Source: Chloroflexota bacterium
GTDB lineage: Bacteria > Chloroflexota > Anaerolineae > Aggregatilineales > Phototrophicaceae
Direction of reading: 5' to 3'
DNA: 64,000 bases
Assembly: GCA_016223085.1 (NCBI GenBank)
Contig: JACRPS010000026.1
Coordinates: forward strand, 1 to 64,000
The notes beneath the pieces are model-generated. The model had not been told where the DNA came from and made no database searches. It was given only the letters and a program-made list of their open reading frames with translations. The translations under genes were made by a program, and so were the position numbers. Below, one piece after another: positions 26,524-34,423 of the stretch (its first letter is position 1; each line of letters opens with the position of its first letter).

Positions 26524-28187
26524 TTCAGCATCGGCATTTTAATCCCATGCCGCCGGGCTGCCTCAATCGCTTCAGGATAACCGGCGTCCGCGTGGCGCAC
26601 CACGCCCATACCGGGGTCAGTCGTCAGCACTCGCTCCAGCCGCCGCGCTGCTTCTGGCGTGCCGTCGGCCACGATCACCTGCCCCGCGTGCTGGCTGTAG
26701 CCGATGCCCACACCCCCGCCGTGATGCACGCTGACCCAAGTGGCGCCGCCAACGGCGTTTATCAGCGCATTCAGAATCGGCCAATCGCTGATCGCGTCCG
26801 AGCCGTCGCGCATCGCTTCGGTTTCGCGGTTGGGCGACGCCACCGACCCCGCGTCCAGGTGATCGCGCCCGATGACAATCGGCGCTTGCAGTTCGCCGCT
26901 GGCAACCATCTCGTTAAACTTCAAACCCGCTTTCGCCCGTTCGCCATACCCCAGCCAGCAAATCCGCGCCGGCAGCCCTTGAAAGTGAATTTTGTCGCGT
27001 GCCATCGTCAGCCAGCGGTGCAGGTGTTCATCGTCGGGGAACAGTTCCATGATGGCCTGATCGGTGCGGTAAATATCTTCCGCCTCGCCGGACAGCGCCA
27101 CCCAGCGGAACGGCCCTTTGCCCTCGCAGAACAGCGGGCGAATGTACGCCGGAACGAAGCCGGGATAGTTGAAGGCATTTGTTACGCCTGCGTCAAAGGC
27201 GCGCTGGCGCAGGTTGTTGCCATAGTCAAACACTTCCGCCCCGCGCTGCTGGAACGCCAGCATCGCTTCCACGTGCCGCGCCATCGCCTGCATTGAACGG
27301 CGTGTATACTCCGCTGGATCGCTCTGCCGCAGGCGGTTTGCATCGTCCAGGCTCATGCCGTTGGGCACGTACATCAGCGGGTCGTGCGCGGGCGTCTGGT
27401 CGGTGACGACATCTGGCAGGACACCGCGCAGCGCCAGTTCGGGGAACACATCGGCAGCGTTGCCGATCAGGCCCACCGACAGCGGCTTGCCATCGCGCAC
27501 CGCATCCTCAACAAACGTCATCGCTTCTTCGAGTTCGTTCACCACGACATCCACATAGCGGTGCTCCAGCCGCCGCGCTGCCCGCGCCGGGTCAATCTCC
27601 ACGATCAACCCCACGCCCTCGTTCATCGTGATCGCCAGCGGCTGCGCGCCACCCATGCCGCCAAGGCCCGCCGTCAGCACGAACTTCCCGCGCAGCGACG
27701 GCCAACCCCGCTGCCGCGCCAGCGCGCCAAACGTTTCATAAGTGCCTTGCAATATGCCTTGCGTTCCAATGTATATGAACGATGCAGCCGTCATCTGCCC
27801 GTACATTATTAGGCCATCAGCTTCATACCGGTCAAACTGCTCTTGACTGGCCCAATGCGGTACGATATTGGTGTTGGCAATTAACATGCGCGGTGCGTCG
27901 GTGTGGGTCTTAAACATGGCAACCGGCTTACCGGACTGTATCAGCAGCGTTTCGTCCGCCTCCAGATTCCGCAGCGATTGAAGAATCGCCTCGTAACAGT
28001 CCCAGTTGCGCGCAGCCTTCCCCCGCCCTCCGTAGACGATTAACTCATCCGGCTTTTCGGCTACGTCCGGGTCAAGGTTATTCTGCACCATGCGGTACGC
28101 CGCTTCGATCTGCCAGTTTTTACAGGTCAATCGTGTGCCACGTGGGGCACGAACTACGCGAGGTTTTGTGAATGAGGTATCTGTCAT
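26520..28187 (-). CDS. hutU: Urocanate hydratase
   Basis: A 555-residue NAD-dependent urocanase converting urocanate to imidazolonepropionate. Family marks include [35 protein letters not shown] (NAD-binding), the active-site region [16 protein letters not shown] and [10 protein letters not shown]. The long upstream frame runs back into hutH; the ATG at 28187 follows AGG by 7 nt and gives the normal length. A palindrome separates it from hutH by 46 nt. Confidence 0.96.
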   Translation of the reverse strand: MTDTSFTKPRVVRAPRGTRLTCKNWQIEAAYRMVQNNLDPDVAEKPDELIVYGGRGKAARNWDCYEAILQSLRNLEADETLLIQSGKPVAMFKTHTDAPRMLIANTNIVPHWASQEQFDRYEADGLIMYGQMTAASFIYIGTQGILQGTYETFGALARQRGWPSLRGKFVLTAGLGGMGGAQPLAITMNEGVGLIVEIDPARAARRLEHRYVDVVVNELEEAMTFVEDAVRDGKPLSVGLIGNAADVFPELALRGVLPDVVTDQTPAHDPLMYVPNGMSLDDANRLRQSDPAEYTRRSMQAMARHVEAMLAFQQRGAEVFDYGNNLRQRAFDAGVTNAFNYPGFVPAYIRPLFCEGKGPFRWVALSGEAEDIYRTDQAIMELFPDDEHLHRWLTMARDKIHFQGLPARICWLGYGERAKAGLKFNEMVASGELQAPIVIGRDHLDAGSVASPNRETEAMRDGSDAISDWPILNALINAVGGATWVSVHHGGGVGIGYSQHAGQVIVADGTPEAARRLERVLTTDPGMGVVRHADAGYPEAIEAARRHGIKMPMLK

Positions 28188-28207
28188 AAAGCAACCTTTT
28201 GGAATAG

Positions 28208-28237
28208 GTAGGGGCGGGTTTATAAACCCGTCCCTAC
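28208..28237. repeat. GTAGGG-family palindrome, copy 5
   Basis: 30 bp, GTAGGGGCGGGTTTA and its complement with one difference that would be a G-U pair in RNA. It lies inside the hut operon between hutH and hutU, so it cannot be a full terminator. It carries the hutH stop codon. Confidence 0.9.
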
Positions 28238-29808
28238 AAAACCGTATTTTGTATCGCCTGCTCTTCCACCGCCCGCACGATCGCGCCCGTTTCGACCAGT
28301 TCACGCATGGTATCCACATAGGGGTACATCACGGCGTCGCGCTCCACGAACGGAATGCGAGAGCGAATAAGTTGATAGGCTGCCGCTGTACCCTGCCCTA
28401 GCTTGGCTTCGTGGCCGAGCGTTTCCAGCCGGAAATCTATGCCTTGCGCCGCCGACAGCAGTTCCAGCGCCAGCACGTTTTCGAGATTCTGTGCGATCTC
28501 TGCCGCCTGTCGCGCCGCGATGGAACCCATACTGACGTGGTCTTCTGCGTTGGCTGACGACGGAATCGAATCCACGCTGGCCGGATGCGCCAGCACCTTG
28601 TTTTCGCTCACCAGCGCCGCCGAGGTGTACTGCGCGATCATAAAACCGCTGTTCAGGCCGCCGTCGTTGGTCAGGAACGCGGGCAGCACTCTTCGATTCA
28701 CCTTCTCATCAATTAATCTTGCCAGCCGCCGTTCGCTGATGTTGGCGATTTCCGCCAGCGCGATCTTGAGGTAATCCATCACCAGCGCCACCGGCTCGCC
28801 ATGAAAGTTGCCGCCGCTGAGTACCGTCGCGCCGTCGCCGTCCACAAAAATCAGCGGGTTGTCGTTGGCGGAATTCATCTCCACTTCCAGCGTATGCCGC
28901 GCCCTGGCTATCGCGTCCCGCGCCGCGCCGTGAACCTGCGGCGTGCAGCGCAGGCTGTAGGCGTCCTGCACGTCCAGCGGATCAAACGTCCGCGTGAACT
29001 GCGACCCCTCGACCAGCCGCCGCAAAAACGCCGCCGATTCCGCCTGCCCCGGATGCGGGCGCACCGCGTGAATCCGCGCGTCGAACGCCGCCGGTGTGCC
29101 GCGTAACGCTTCCAGACTCAGCGCCGCCGCGATGTCTGCCGTTTTCGCCAGCATTTCGGCGCGGGCCACCGTCAGCGCGCCCACCGCGCACATCATGCTC
29201 GTGCCGTTGGTCAGCGCCAGCCCTTCTTTCGCCTCCAGTTCCAGCGGCGATAGTCCCGCCCGCCGCATCGCTTCCACGCCGGGCAGCCGTTCGCCCCGGT
29301 AAAAGGCTTCGCCCTCACCGATGATCGGTAGCGCCATATGCGCCAGCGGCGCGAGATCGCCGGACGCGCCCAGCGACCCCTGCGCCGGGATGACCGGGTA
29401 CACCCCGCGATTGACCATCTCCACCAGCGTATCAATCACCACAGGGCGCACGCCGCTGTAACCCTTGACCAGCGTTTGGGCACGGATGACCATCATGGCG
29501 CGCACCGTCGCCGGGTCGAGCAGCGGCCCGACGCCGACGGCGTGGCTCATGATGATGTTACGCTGAAGCTGCTGCACCTTGTCGAGTGGAATCAGGCGGT
29601 CTTTAAAGTCGCCAAAGCCGGTGGTGATGCCGTAGATGATCTCGCCCCGCGCCAGGAAATCTTCCACCGCCCGGCGCGAACGTTTCACGTTTTCAAGCGA
29701 AGCCGGGGCTACACGGACGGTGACATCGGCGGGATGCTCCCACGCAGCGGCCACAGCGGCCACGTCGTCTACCGTCAGATGGTCGCCGTCGAGTTCAATT
29801 ACAGACAT
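28234..29808 (-). CDS. hutH: Histidine ammonia-lyase
   Basis: A 524-residue lyase that deaminates histidine to urocanate. The self-formed MIO prosthetic group comes from Ala-Ser-Gly in [14 protein letters not shown] (about 148-150). Further marks are YGITTGFG near the N terminus and [15 protein letters not shown]. No other MIO enzymes are nearby, and the hutU/hutI/ftcD context supports histidine rather than phenylalanine or tyrosine as substrate. The TAG stop lies within a palindrome. Confidence 0.96.
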   Translation of the reverse strand: MSVIELDGDHLTVDDVAAVAAAWEHPADVTVRVAPASLENVKRSRRAVEDFLARGEIIYGITTGFGDFKDRLIPLDKVQQLQRNIIMSHAVGVGPLLDPATVRAMMVIRAQTLVKGYSGVRPVVIDTLVEMVNRGVYPVIPAQGSLGASGDLAPLAHMALPIIGEGEAFYRGERLPGVEAMRRAGLSPLELEAKEGLALTNGTSMMCAVGALTVARAEMLAKTADIAAALSLEALRGTPAAFDARIHAVRPHPGQAESAAFLRRLVEGSQFTRTFDPLDVQDAYSLRCTPQVHGAARDAIARARHTLEVEMNSANDNPLIFVDGDGATVLSGGNFHGEPVALVMDYLKIALAEIANISERRLARLIDEKVNRRVLPAFLTNDGGLNSGFMIAQYTSAALVSENKVLAHPASVDSIPSSANAEDHVSMGSIAARQAAEIAQNLENVLALELLSAAQGIDFRLETLGHEAKLGQGTAAAYQLIRSRIPFVERDAVMYPYVDTMRELVETGAIVRAVEEQAIQNTVL

Positions 29809-29889
29809 GATAAAAACTTCCAGAAAGACTAAACGGGCGCAGTCTCAACGCCGCGCCCTTTCATTAAATTATACCTTAAATGCGGTTTG

Positions 29890-29964
29890 AACCGCCATGA
29901 CGCCAAGAGCGCCAGGAAGAAGGAATCAGAAGATAAACTTGGCGTCCTTTGCGTCTTGGCGGTT
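29890..29964. repeat. TTGGCG-type long inverted repeat
   Basis: The left arm starts AACCGCCATGACGCCAAG and the right arm ends GCGTCTTGGCGGTT, with a ~15-nt centre. It lies upstream of hutH and just downstream of the ftcD fossil. The right arm is also part of the 111-bp direct repeat shared with 30366-30476. Confidence 0.82.
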
Positions 29965-29976
29965 AACTTCTTTGCT

Positions 29977-30048
29977 TTAAACTTCCAGCTTCGCCCGTTC
30001 CTTCAGCGCAGCGTGGACGCAGTTTTCTGCCGCCTGTATCCGAGCGCA
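29977..30048 (-). pseudogene. Fossil copy of the ftcD 3' end
   Basis: Read on the minus strand, 23 codons plus TAA give a peptide ending AALKERAKLEV. It matches the last 23 residues of ftcD (…KALKERAKLEV) at 18 positions. The copy lies exactly 428 bp from the original with no gaps and includes the TTGGCG repeat beyond the stop. It has no start codon and is joined in frame to the TGA of the small gene upstream. It is the scar of a local duplication or insertion. Confidence 0.85.
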
Positions 30049-30054
30049 GTCCGG

Positions 30055-30297
30055 TCAGCGTATATCCCGCAGCATCCCAACCACATCCACAGGTGGCAGC
30101 CTGTCCGCATGAGCAGCACGAATCTGCTGGCGCAGCGTTTCGACATCCCGAAACCACGCATCGTAATCAAATGCGGATGCGCTAACAGGTTCTACTTCTG
30201 AAGCAAGTTCTCGTTCGATCAGCGCCCGCACACGCTGTTTGGCGGCGGGTTGCAGTTGGTTAAACTTCTCAATGATTTCACGTTCAAGGGCGCTCAT
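30055..30297 (-). CDS. Orphan antitoxin-like small protein
   Basis: An 80-residue helical protein (MSALEREIIEKFNQLQPAAK, ending VDVVGMLRDIR). Its size and style resemble the antitoxins that precede PIN toxins. No toxin gene follows; instead its stop codon is joined to the duplicated tail of ftcD. It sits inside the hut cluster between ftcD and hutH, flanked by a 111-bp direct repeat. Function as an antitoxin is inferred; it could also be a regulator retained after toxin loss. Confidence 0.6.
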   Translation of the reverse strand: MSALEREIIEKFNQLQPAAKQRVRALIERELASEVEPVSASAFDYDAWFRDVETLRQQIRAAHADRLPPVDVVGMLRDIR

Positions 30298-30365
30298 AAA
30301 CGATCATCTCCCTGCATTCTCAATTCCGATTGTACACGATTCTCGACTGACAATGCCTGATGATT

Positions 30366-30393
30366 CTTGGCGTCCTTGGCGCCTTGGCGGTTA
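30366..30393. repeat. TTGGCG-type repeat, single arm
   Basis: CTTGGCGTCCTTGGCGCC followed by TTGGCGGTT, between the antitoxin-like gene and the ftcD stop. It is the second copy of the arm found at 29938-29964. Confidence 0.75.
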
Positions 30394-30404
30394 ATTTCTT
30401 CGCT

Positions 30405-31934
30405 TTACACTTCCAGCTTCGCCCGTTCCTTCAGCGCCTTATGCACCCGCTCTTCCGCCGCCTGCATTCGCGCGCGCAGTTCCGTAACCGTGTTTAGCCA
30501 GATATGCGCGGCCACCTTGTCGCGCACACCTGCCGCGTTGGCGTGAACGTTCATACTCGCCGCCGTGAAAGCCGCCACCCCCATCGCCGCGCCGGAAGTT
30601 GCGTCGGTCACGCTGTTGACGTTGCCCGTTTCGGCCACTTCCGCCAGCAGTTCCAGCACGTCGGCCACCAGCCGGCACACCTCCAGCGGCACCTGCGCCG
30701 CGCCATGTGTCGCCACTTCCACCGCCTCATCGCGTTCGGCTTTTTCGGCGTCCGTGTCCTTCGGCAGCTTGTAGGCATCCATCACGGCGTCGAACGCCTG
30801 CGCGTCCAGCGTCACGGCGCGTTCCAACGCCACGCGCAGGTTATCGGCCTGCGCCGCGATGTCGTGCATCCGGGCTTCCACGTCGGCATATTTTTTCTTG
30901 CCGATAGTCAGCCGTGCTGCCATCGCCGCCAGCCCTGCCGCCATTGCCCCGGCATAGGCTGCCGCCGACCCACCGCCCGGTGTGGCCGTGCCTGCCGCCA
31001 GCCGTTCGGTGAACGGCGTTTCCTCCTCGCCCTGCCCCATCGCCGCGTACAGCCGCGTTTCCAGTATTTGTTCCGGTTTGAACTGGTCAAGCTGCAAGTA
31101 CCACTGCGCCGCGTCCACCAGCGCCGCCTGCGGAATCAGTCCGACCAGTTCGGTATGATGCACCATCACGCCGTAACGCCCCGCCTCGCGCCGTACCATT
31201 TCCACCACGCGGGCAACCGGCGTGCGCGTGTAGTCGGTCAGATTCATGCTCACCTGCGCCCGACCATCCACCAGCAAGCCCAACCCTTTCACGTAATGCA
31301 GCCCGCCGGATGAATGCCGCACCGCAGCAGCGATCTTCTTGGCGATGCTCACGTCGTCGGTCGTCAGATAGACGTTGAAGGCAATCAGCGGCGCGCGCGC
31401 CCCGATGACCGTCGCCCCGGCTTTGCCCACGCTGGAGGGGCCAAAATCAGGCGCGCGGTTGGGGTCGGTGTTGATGCTGTCTTTCAATACTTCGTACTCA
31501 CCCCGCCGGACATTTTCCAGATTGACCCGCTCCGGTCGCGTCGCCGCCGCTTCGTACAGATAAACCGGGATGCCCAGTTCGTCGCCCACGCGCTGGCCGA
31601 GCCGCCGCGCCAGTTCGATACATTCGTCCATCGTCACGTCCGACAGCGGCACAAACGGCACCACGTCCGTTGCGCCCAACCGGGGATGTTCGCCCTGATG
31701 TTTGTCGAGGTCAATCAGTTCCGCCGCTTTTTTGATGGCCGCGAACGCCGCCTCGACCGCCGCATCAGGCGGCGCGACGAACGTCACCACCGAGCGGTTG
31801 TGATCGTGGTCGCTGGTGCGGTCGAGTACCACCGCGCCAGACACGGACTGTATCGCGTTTACAATCGCATCCACCACGCGGGAACGGCGGCCTTCGGAAA
31901 AATTGGGGATACATTCAACCAGTTTTTGTGTCAT
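30405..31934 (-). CDS. ftcD: Bifunctional glutamate formiminotransferase / formimidoyl-THF cyclodeaminase
   Basis: A 509-residue fusion finishing histidine breakdown. The formiminotransferase half (about 1-300) moves the formimino group from N-formiminoglutamate to tetrahydrofolate; its catalytic His is in GEHPRLGATD (about residue 83). The cyclodeaminase half (about 325-509; ATPGGGSAAAYAGAMAAGLA) releases ammonia and gives 5,10-methenyl-THF. The fused form is like that of animals; many bacteria use separate genes or HutF/HutG. The ATG at 31934 replaces a slightly longer frame because AAGGTG lies before it and the conserved KLVECIPNFSEG follows at once. It is the first gene of the hut cluster. 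Confidence 0.94.
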   Translation of the reverse strand: MTQKLVECIPNFSEGRRSRVVDAIVNAIQSVSGAVVLDRTSDHDHNRSVVTFVAPPDAAVEAAFAAIKKAAELIDLDKHQGEHPRLGATDVVPFVPLSDVTMDECIELARRLGQRVGDELGIPVYLYEAAATRPERVNLENVRRGEYEVLKDSINTDPNRAPDFGPSSVGKAGATVIGARAPLIAFNVYLTTDDVSIAKKIAAAVRHSSGGLHYVKGLGLLVDGRAQVSMNLTDYTRTPVARVVEMVRREAGRYGVMVHHTELVGLIPQAALVDAAQWYLQLDQFKPEQILETRLYAAMGQGEEETPFTERLAAGTATPGGGSAAAYAGAMAAGLAAMAARLTIGKKKYADVEARMHDIAAQADNLRVALERAVTLDAQAFDAVMDAYKLPKDTDAEKAERDEAVEVATHGAAQVPLEVCRLVADVLELLAEVAETGNVNSVTDATSGAAMGVAAFTAASMNVHANAAGVRDKVAAHIWLNTVTELRARMQAAEERVHKALKERAKLEV

Positions 31935-32052
31935 GAAAGCACCTTCAAAAAGAAAAACCGCAGACATCTATCTGCGGTTAATCCTACCTCATTCTGCCGA
32001 AATTGGCGTGTTGATCAGTAGGAACAGGATTATAGATTAAACCGGCCTTGAT

Positions 32053-32079
32053 GTAGGGGCGACCCTGTGTGGTCGCCCT
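32053..32079. repeat. GTAGGG-family palindrome, copy 6 (degenerate)
   Basis: GTAGGGGCGACC with GGTCGCCC facing it; an 8-bp perfect stem around a 6-nt loop, and the right tip has lost the CTAC end. Confidence 0.7.
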
Positions 32080-32128
32080 GGCTCAGGCATACAGGCCAGC
32101 CCCACTTCCCCTGCCTTCCCTAATTCCC

Positions 32129-32163
32129 GACTGACGACTGAGGACTGACGACTGAAGACTAAA
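32129..32163. repeat. Heptanucleotide tandem repeat (GACTGAC unit)
   Basis: Five consecutive 7-nt units: GACTGAC, GACTGAG, GACTGAC, GACTGAA, GACTAAA. Period and style resemble the short tandemly repeated repetitive sequences described in cyanobacteria. Confidence 0.8.
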
Positions 32164-32264
32164 CAAATGTCTGAACAAATGTTCACCCGTTCCCCCCGTT
32201 CTTCCTCTACACTGTTTGTAGCGACCAGCATAGCGACCAGGCGAACCTCATGCCAACTGGCTTT

Positions 32265-32285
32265 CACTCAGCACTCAGTACTCAG
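32265..32285. repeat. Heptanucleotide tandem repeat (CACTCAG unit)
   Basis: Three 7-nt units, CACTCAG, CACTCAG, TACTCAG, followed by a partial fourth (TACTG). Confidence 0.75.
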
Positions 32286-32303
32286 TACTGCTGTTGCCTT
32301 TCA

Positions 32304-32345
32304 CTCATACCTCATACCTCATACCCCATACCTCATACCTCATAC
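32304..32345. repeat. Heptanucleotide tandem repeat (CTCATAC unit)
   Basis: Six 7-nt units of CTCATAC; the fourth is CCCATAC. It is the longest array in the window and starts 19 nt after the CACTCAG array. Confidence 0.88.
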
Positions 32346-32422
32346 CTTGGAACTGCCGTTGCAGCAAACTGTTCTGCAACCGCAATCCCCCCTTTCGCCG
32401 CAGCAAAAACGTACCTGGCTTG

Positions 32423-32449
32423 CTTGGCGTCCTTGGCGTCATGGCGGTT
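32423..32449. repeat. TTGGCG-type repeat, single arm
   Basis: CTTGGCGTCCTTGGCGTC then ATGGCGGTT, 34 nt beyond the end of the ABC exporter gene. It is a fourth copy of the arm seen at 18390-18457, 29938 and 30366. Confidence 0.75.
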
Positions 32450-32483
32450 CAAAATCCTGTCTCTTTCTGTCCCGTCATCCTCG

Positions 32484-34415
32484 CTAATCCCCCGTCACCT
32501 CCGGCAGGGGTTCGCGGCTGCCGTTGGCGGACGGCTGCGGCGTTTCCTCCTCGCGGCGGAACTGGCTCATGTACAGGTCGTAATACGCGCCCTGCTGCGC
32601 CAGCAGTTCCGTGTGTGTGCCGCGCTCCACGATTTCGCCGTCTTTCAGCACCAATACCTGACTGGCGTTGCGAATCGTGCTCAGGCGGTGCGCGATCACA
32701 AAGCTGGTGCGGCCTTCCAGCAGCTTTTCAAACGCCTTCTGAATCAGCCGTTCGGTGCGTGTGTCCACGCTGGAAGTCGCCTCGTCCAGAATCAGGATGC
32801 GTGGACTCATCAGCGCCACGCGGGCAATCGCAATCAACTGGCGCTGCCCCTGGCTCAGGCCGCTGCCCCGTTCACCCAGCACGGTCTGGTAGCCCTGCGG
32901 CAGCCGTTCGATGAACTGGTCCGCCGCCACCAGCGTGGCCGCCGCCACCACTTCCTCGTCGGTTGCGTCCAGCCGCCCGTAACGGATGTTTTCCATGACC
33001 GTATCGGAAAACAGGAACGTGTCCTGCAGGACGATGCCGATCTGCGACCGCAGGCTGTCCAGCGTCACGTCGCGCACGTCTATGCCGTCAATCCTGACCG
33101 AGCCGCCGGTCACGTCATAGAAGCGCGGAATCAGGTTGATGATGGTCGTTTTGCCCGCGCCCGTCGGCCCGACGATGGCAATCGTCTGGCCGGGTTCTGC
33201 CGTCAGGCTGACGCCCTTCAACACTGGCTCGCCCGCCTTGTATTCGGCGGACACGTTGTCAAACTCAACCTTGCCCTGAATCGGCGGCATTGCGATGGCG
33301 TTTGGTTTATCCACGACAGTCGGTTCTTCATCCAGCAGGCCGAAGATACGTTCGCCGCCGGCGATGGCGCTCTGGACGTTGGTCCACAGCACCGCGATCT
33401 GCTGAATCGGCTGGTTAAACCGCTGCGCGTATTGCAGGAAGGCGAACACCGTACCAAGCGTTATCACGGACGTTCCCAGCAGCGGTTCGTTCCGCAGCAC
33501 CGACAGCCCGCCAACCACCACGACGATTCCCAGCGCGATATAACCCAGTGCTTCCAGCACCGGTGTCAGCGCGCTGGTGAAGCTGGCGGCGCGGATGTTG
33601 GCGTCGCGGTTGGCGGCATTGGTGCGCCGGAACTGCTCGATGTTCTCGTCCTCGCGGTTGAAGGCCTGCACCTCGCGCACGCCGGCGATGCTCTCCTGCA
33701 GGTCGGCGTTGACGCTGCCCATCTCCTGCCGGCTGCGGCGGAACGCCTTGCGCGCCTGGCCGGAGAAATAGACCGTCGCCAGCGCCATAAACGGCACCAC
33801 TGCCAGGCTGATGAGCGCATACGGCACGTTCGTTTGCAGCATCTTGACCATGATCCAGACGATGAGCAGGCTGCCGCTCAGCACCTGCACCAGCGCGAAG
33901 CTCAACGCCTGTTGAATCGTCTCCGAGTCGCTGGTGAAGCGGCTCATGATGTTGCCGGCTTCGTTTTCGGCGTAGTAGCCGAGCGACAGGCGGTTGATGT
34001 GGCGGAACACGTCCTTGCGGATGTTCCGCAGCGCGTTCTGCCCGGCCCAGGTCATCGTAAAAAACATCAGGCCGCTGAAGACCGACCCAATGAGAAACAG
34101 CGCGATCAACGTCAGCACAATCGCGCCCAGCCCGGCGATTTTGGTCTCCACCGGCGCGTCAGGTGTAGCCGCCGGGTTAAACCAGCAGGTCGAACCGGGG
34201 CGTGGAAACAGGTAGCAGTCCACCGCCTGCCCGGTCAGGTCCGGGCCAAGCACCTGCACCCAGGTTGTCACCACCATCAATACCGCCACCAGTACCAGCG
34301 CGTACCAGCGCTGGCGGAAGTAGCGCCAGAACCGCGCCAGCGTGGCGCTTACGTTTTTCGGCTTGCTGACACTCTGCTCAAACAGACGGCGACCGCCGTC
34401 CATGCCACCCATCAT
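32484..34415 (-). CDS. ABC exporter half-transporter (ATP-binding/permease), second subunit
   Basis: A 643-residue MdlB/LmrD-like protein: six-helix membrane domain (about 40-370), then an ATPase domain with Walker A GPTGAGKTT, signature LSQGQRQ (a variant of LSGGQ) and Walker B ILILDEATSSVD. An unusual external loop near residue 70 contains two Cys (YLFPRPGSTCWF). It is 8 nt from the preceding half-transporter; heterodimeric pairs of this kind export drugs, lipids or peptides. MarR control suggests a multidrug or toxin efflux role. Confidence 0.92.
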   Translation of the reverse strand: MMGGMDGGRRLFEQSVSKPKNVSATLARFWRYFRQRWYALVLVAVLMVVTTWVQVLGPDLTGQAVDCYLFPRPGSTCWFNPAATPDAPVETKIAGLGAIVLTLIALFLIGSVFSGLMFFTMTWAGQNALRNIRKDVFRHINRLSLGYYAENEAGNIMSRFTSDSETIQQALSFALVQVLSGSLLIVWIMVKMLQTNVPYALISLAVVPFMALATVYFSGQARKAFRRSRQEMGSVNADLQESIAGVREVQAFNREDENIEQFRRTNAANRDANIRAASFTSALTPVLEALGYIALGIVVVVGGLSVLRNEPLLGTSVITLGTVFAFLQYAQRFNQPIQQIAVLWTNVQSAIAGGERIFGLLDEEPTVVDKPNAIAMPPIQGKVEFDNVSAEYKAGEPVLKGVSLTAEPGQTIAIVGPTGAGKTTIINLIPRFYDVTGGSVRIDGIDVRDVTLDSLRSQIGIVLQDTFLFSDTVMENIRYGRLDATDEEVVAAATLVAADQFIERLPQGYQTVLGERGSGLSQGQRQLIAIARVALMSPRILILDEATSSVDTRTERLIQKAFEKLLEGRTSFVIAHRLSTIRNASQVLVLKDGEIVERGTHTELLAQQGAYYDLYMSQFRREEETPQPSANGSREPLPEVTGD

Positions 34416-34423
34416 AATCGTTT

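Larger units (their letters stand above)
31968..32483. other. Gene-free repeat-rich spacer
   Basis: About 510 nt with no convincing gene. It holds a degenerate GTAGGG palindrome (32053-32079), three different heptanucleotide tandem arrays (32129-32163, 32265-32285, 32304-32345) and a TTGGCG arm (32423-32449). Open frames crossing it are repeat-driven and have no ribosome binding site. Confidence 0.75.

Noticed and set aside
32304-32345. CTCATAC array as a CRISPR
   Set aside because: Units of 7 nt with no spacers and no cas genes; it is a plain tandem repeat.
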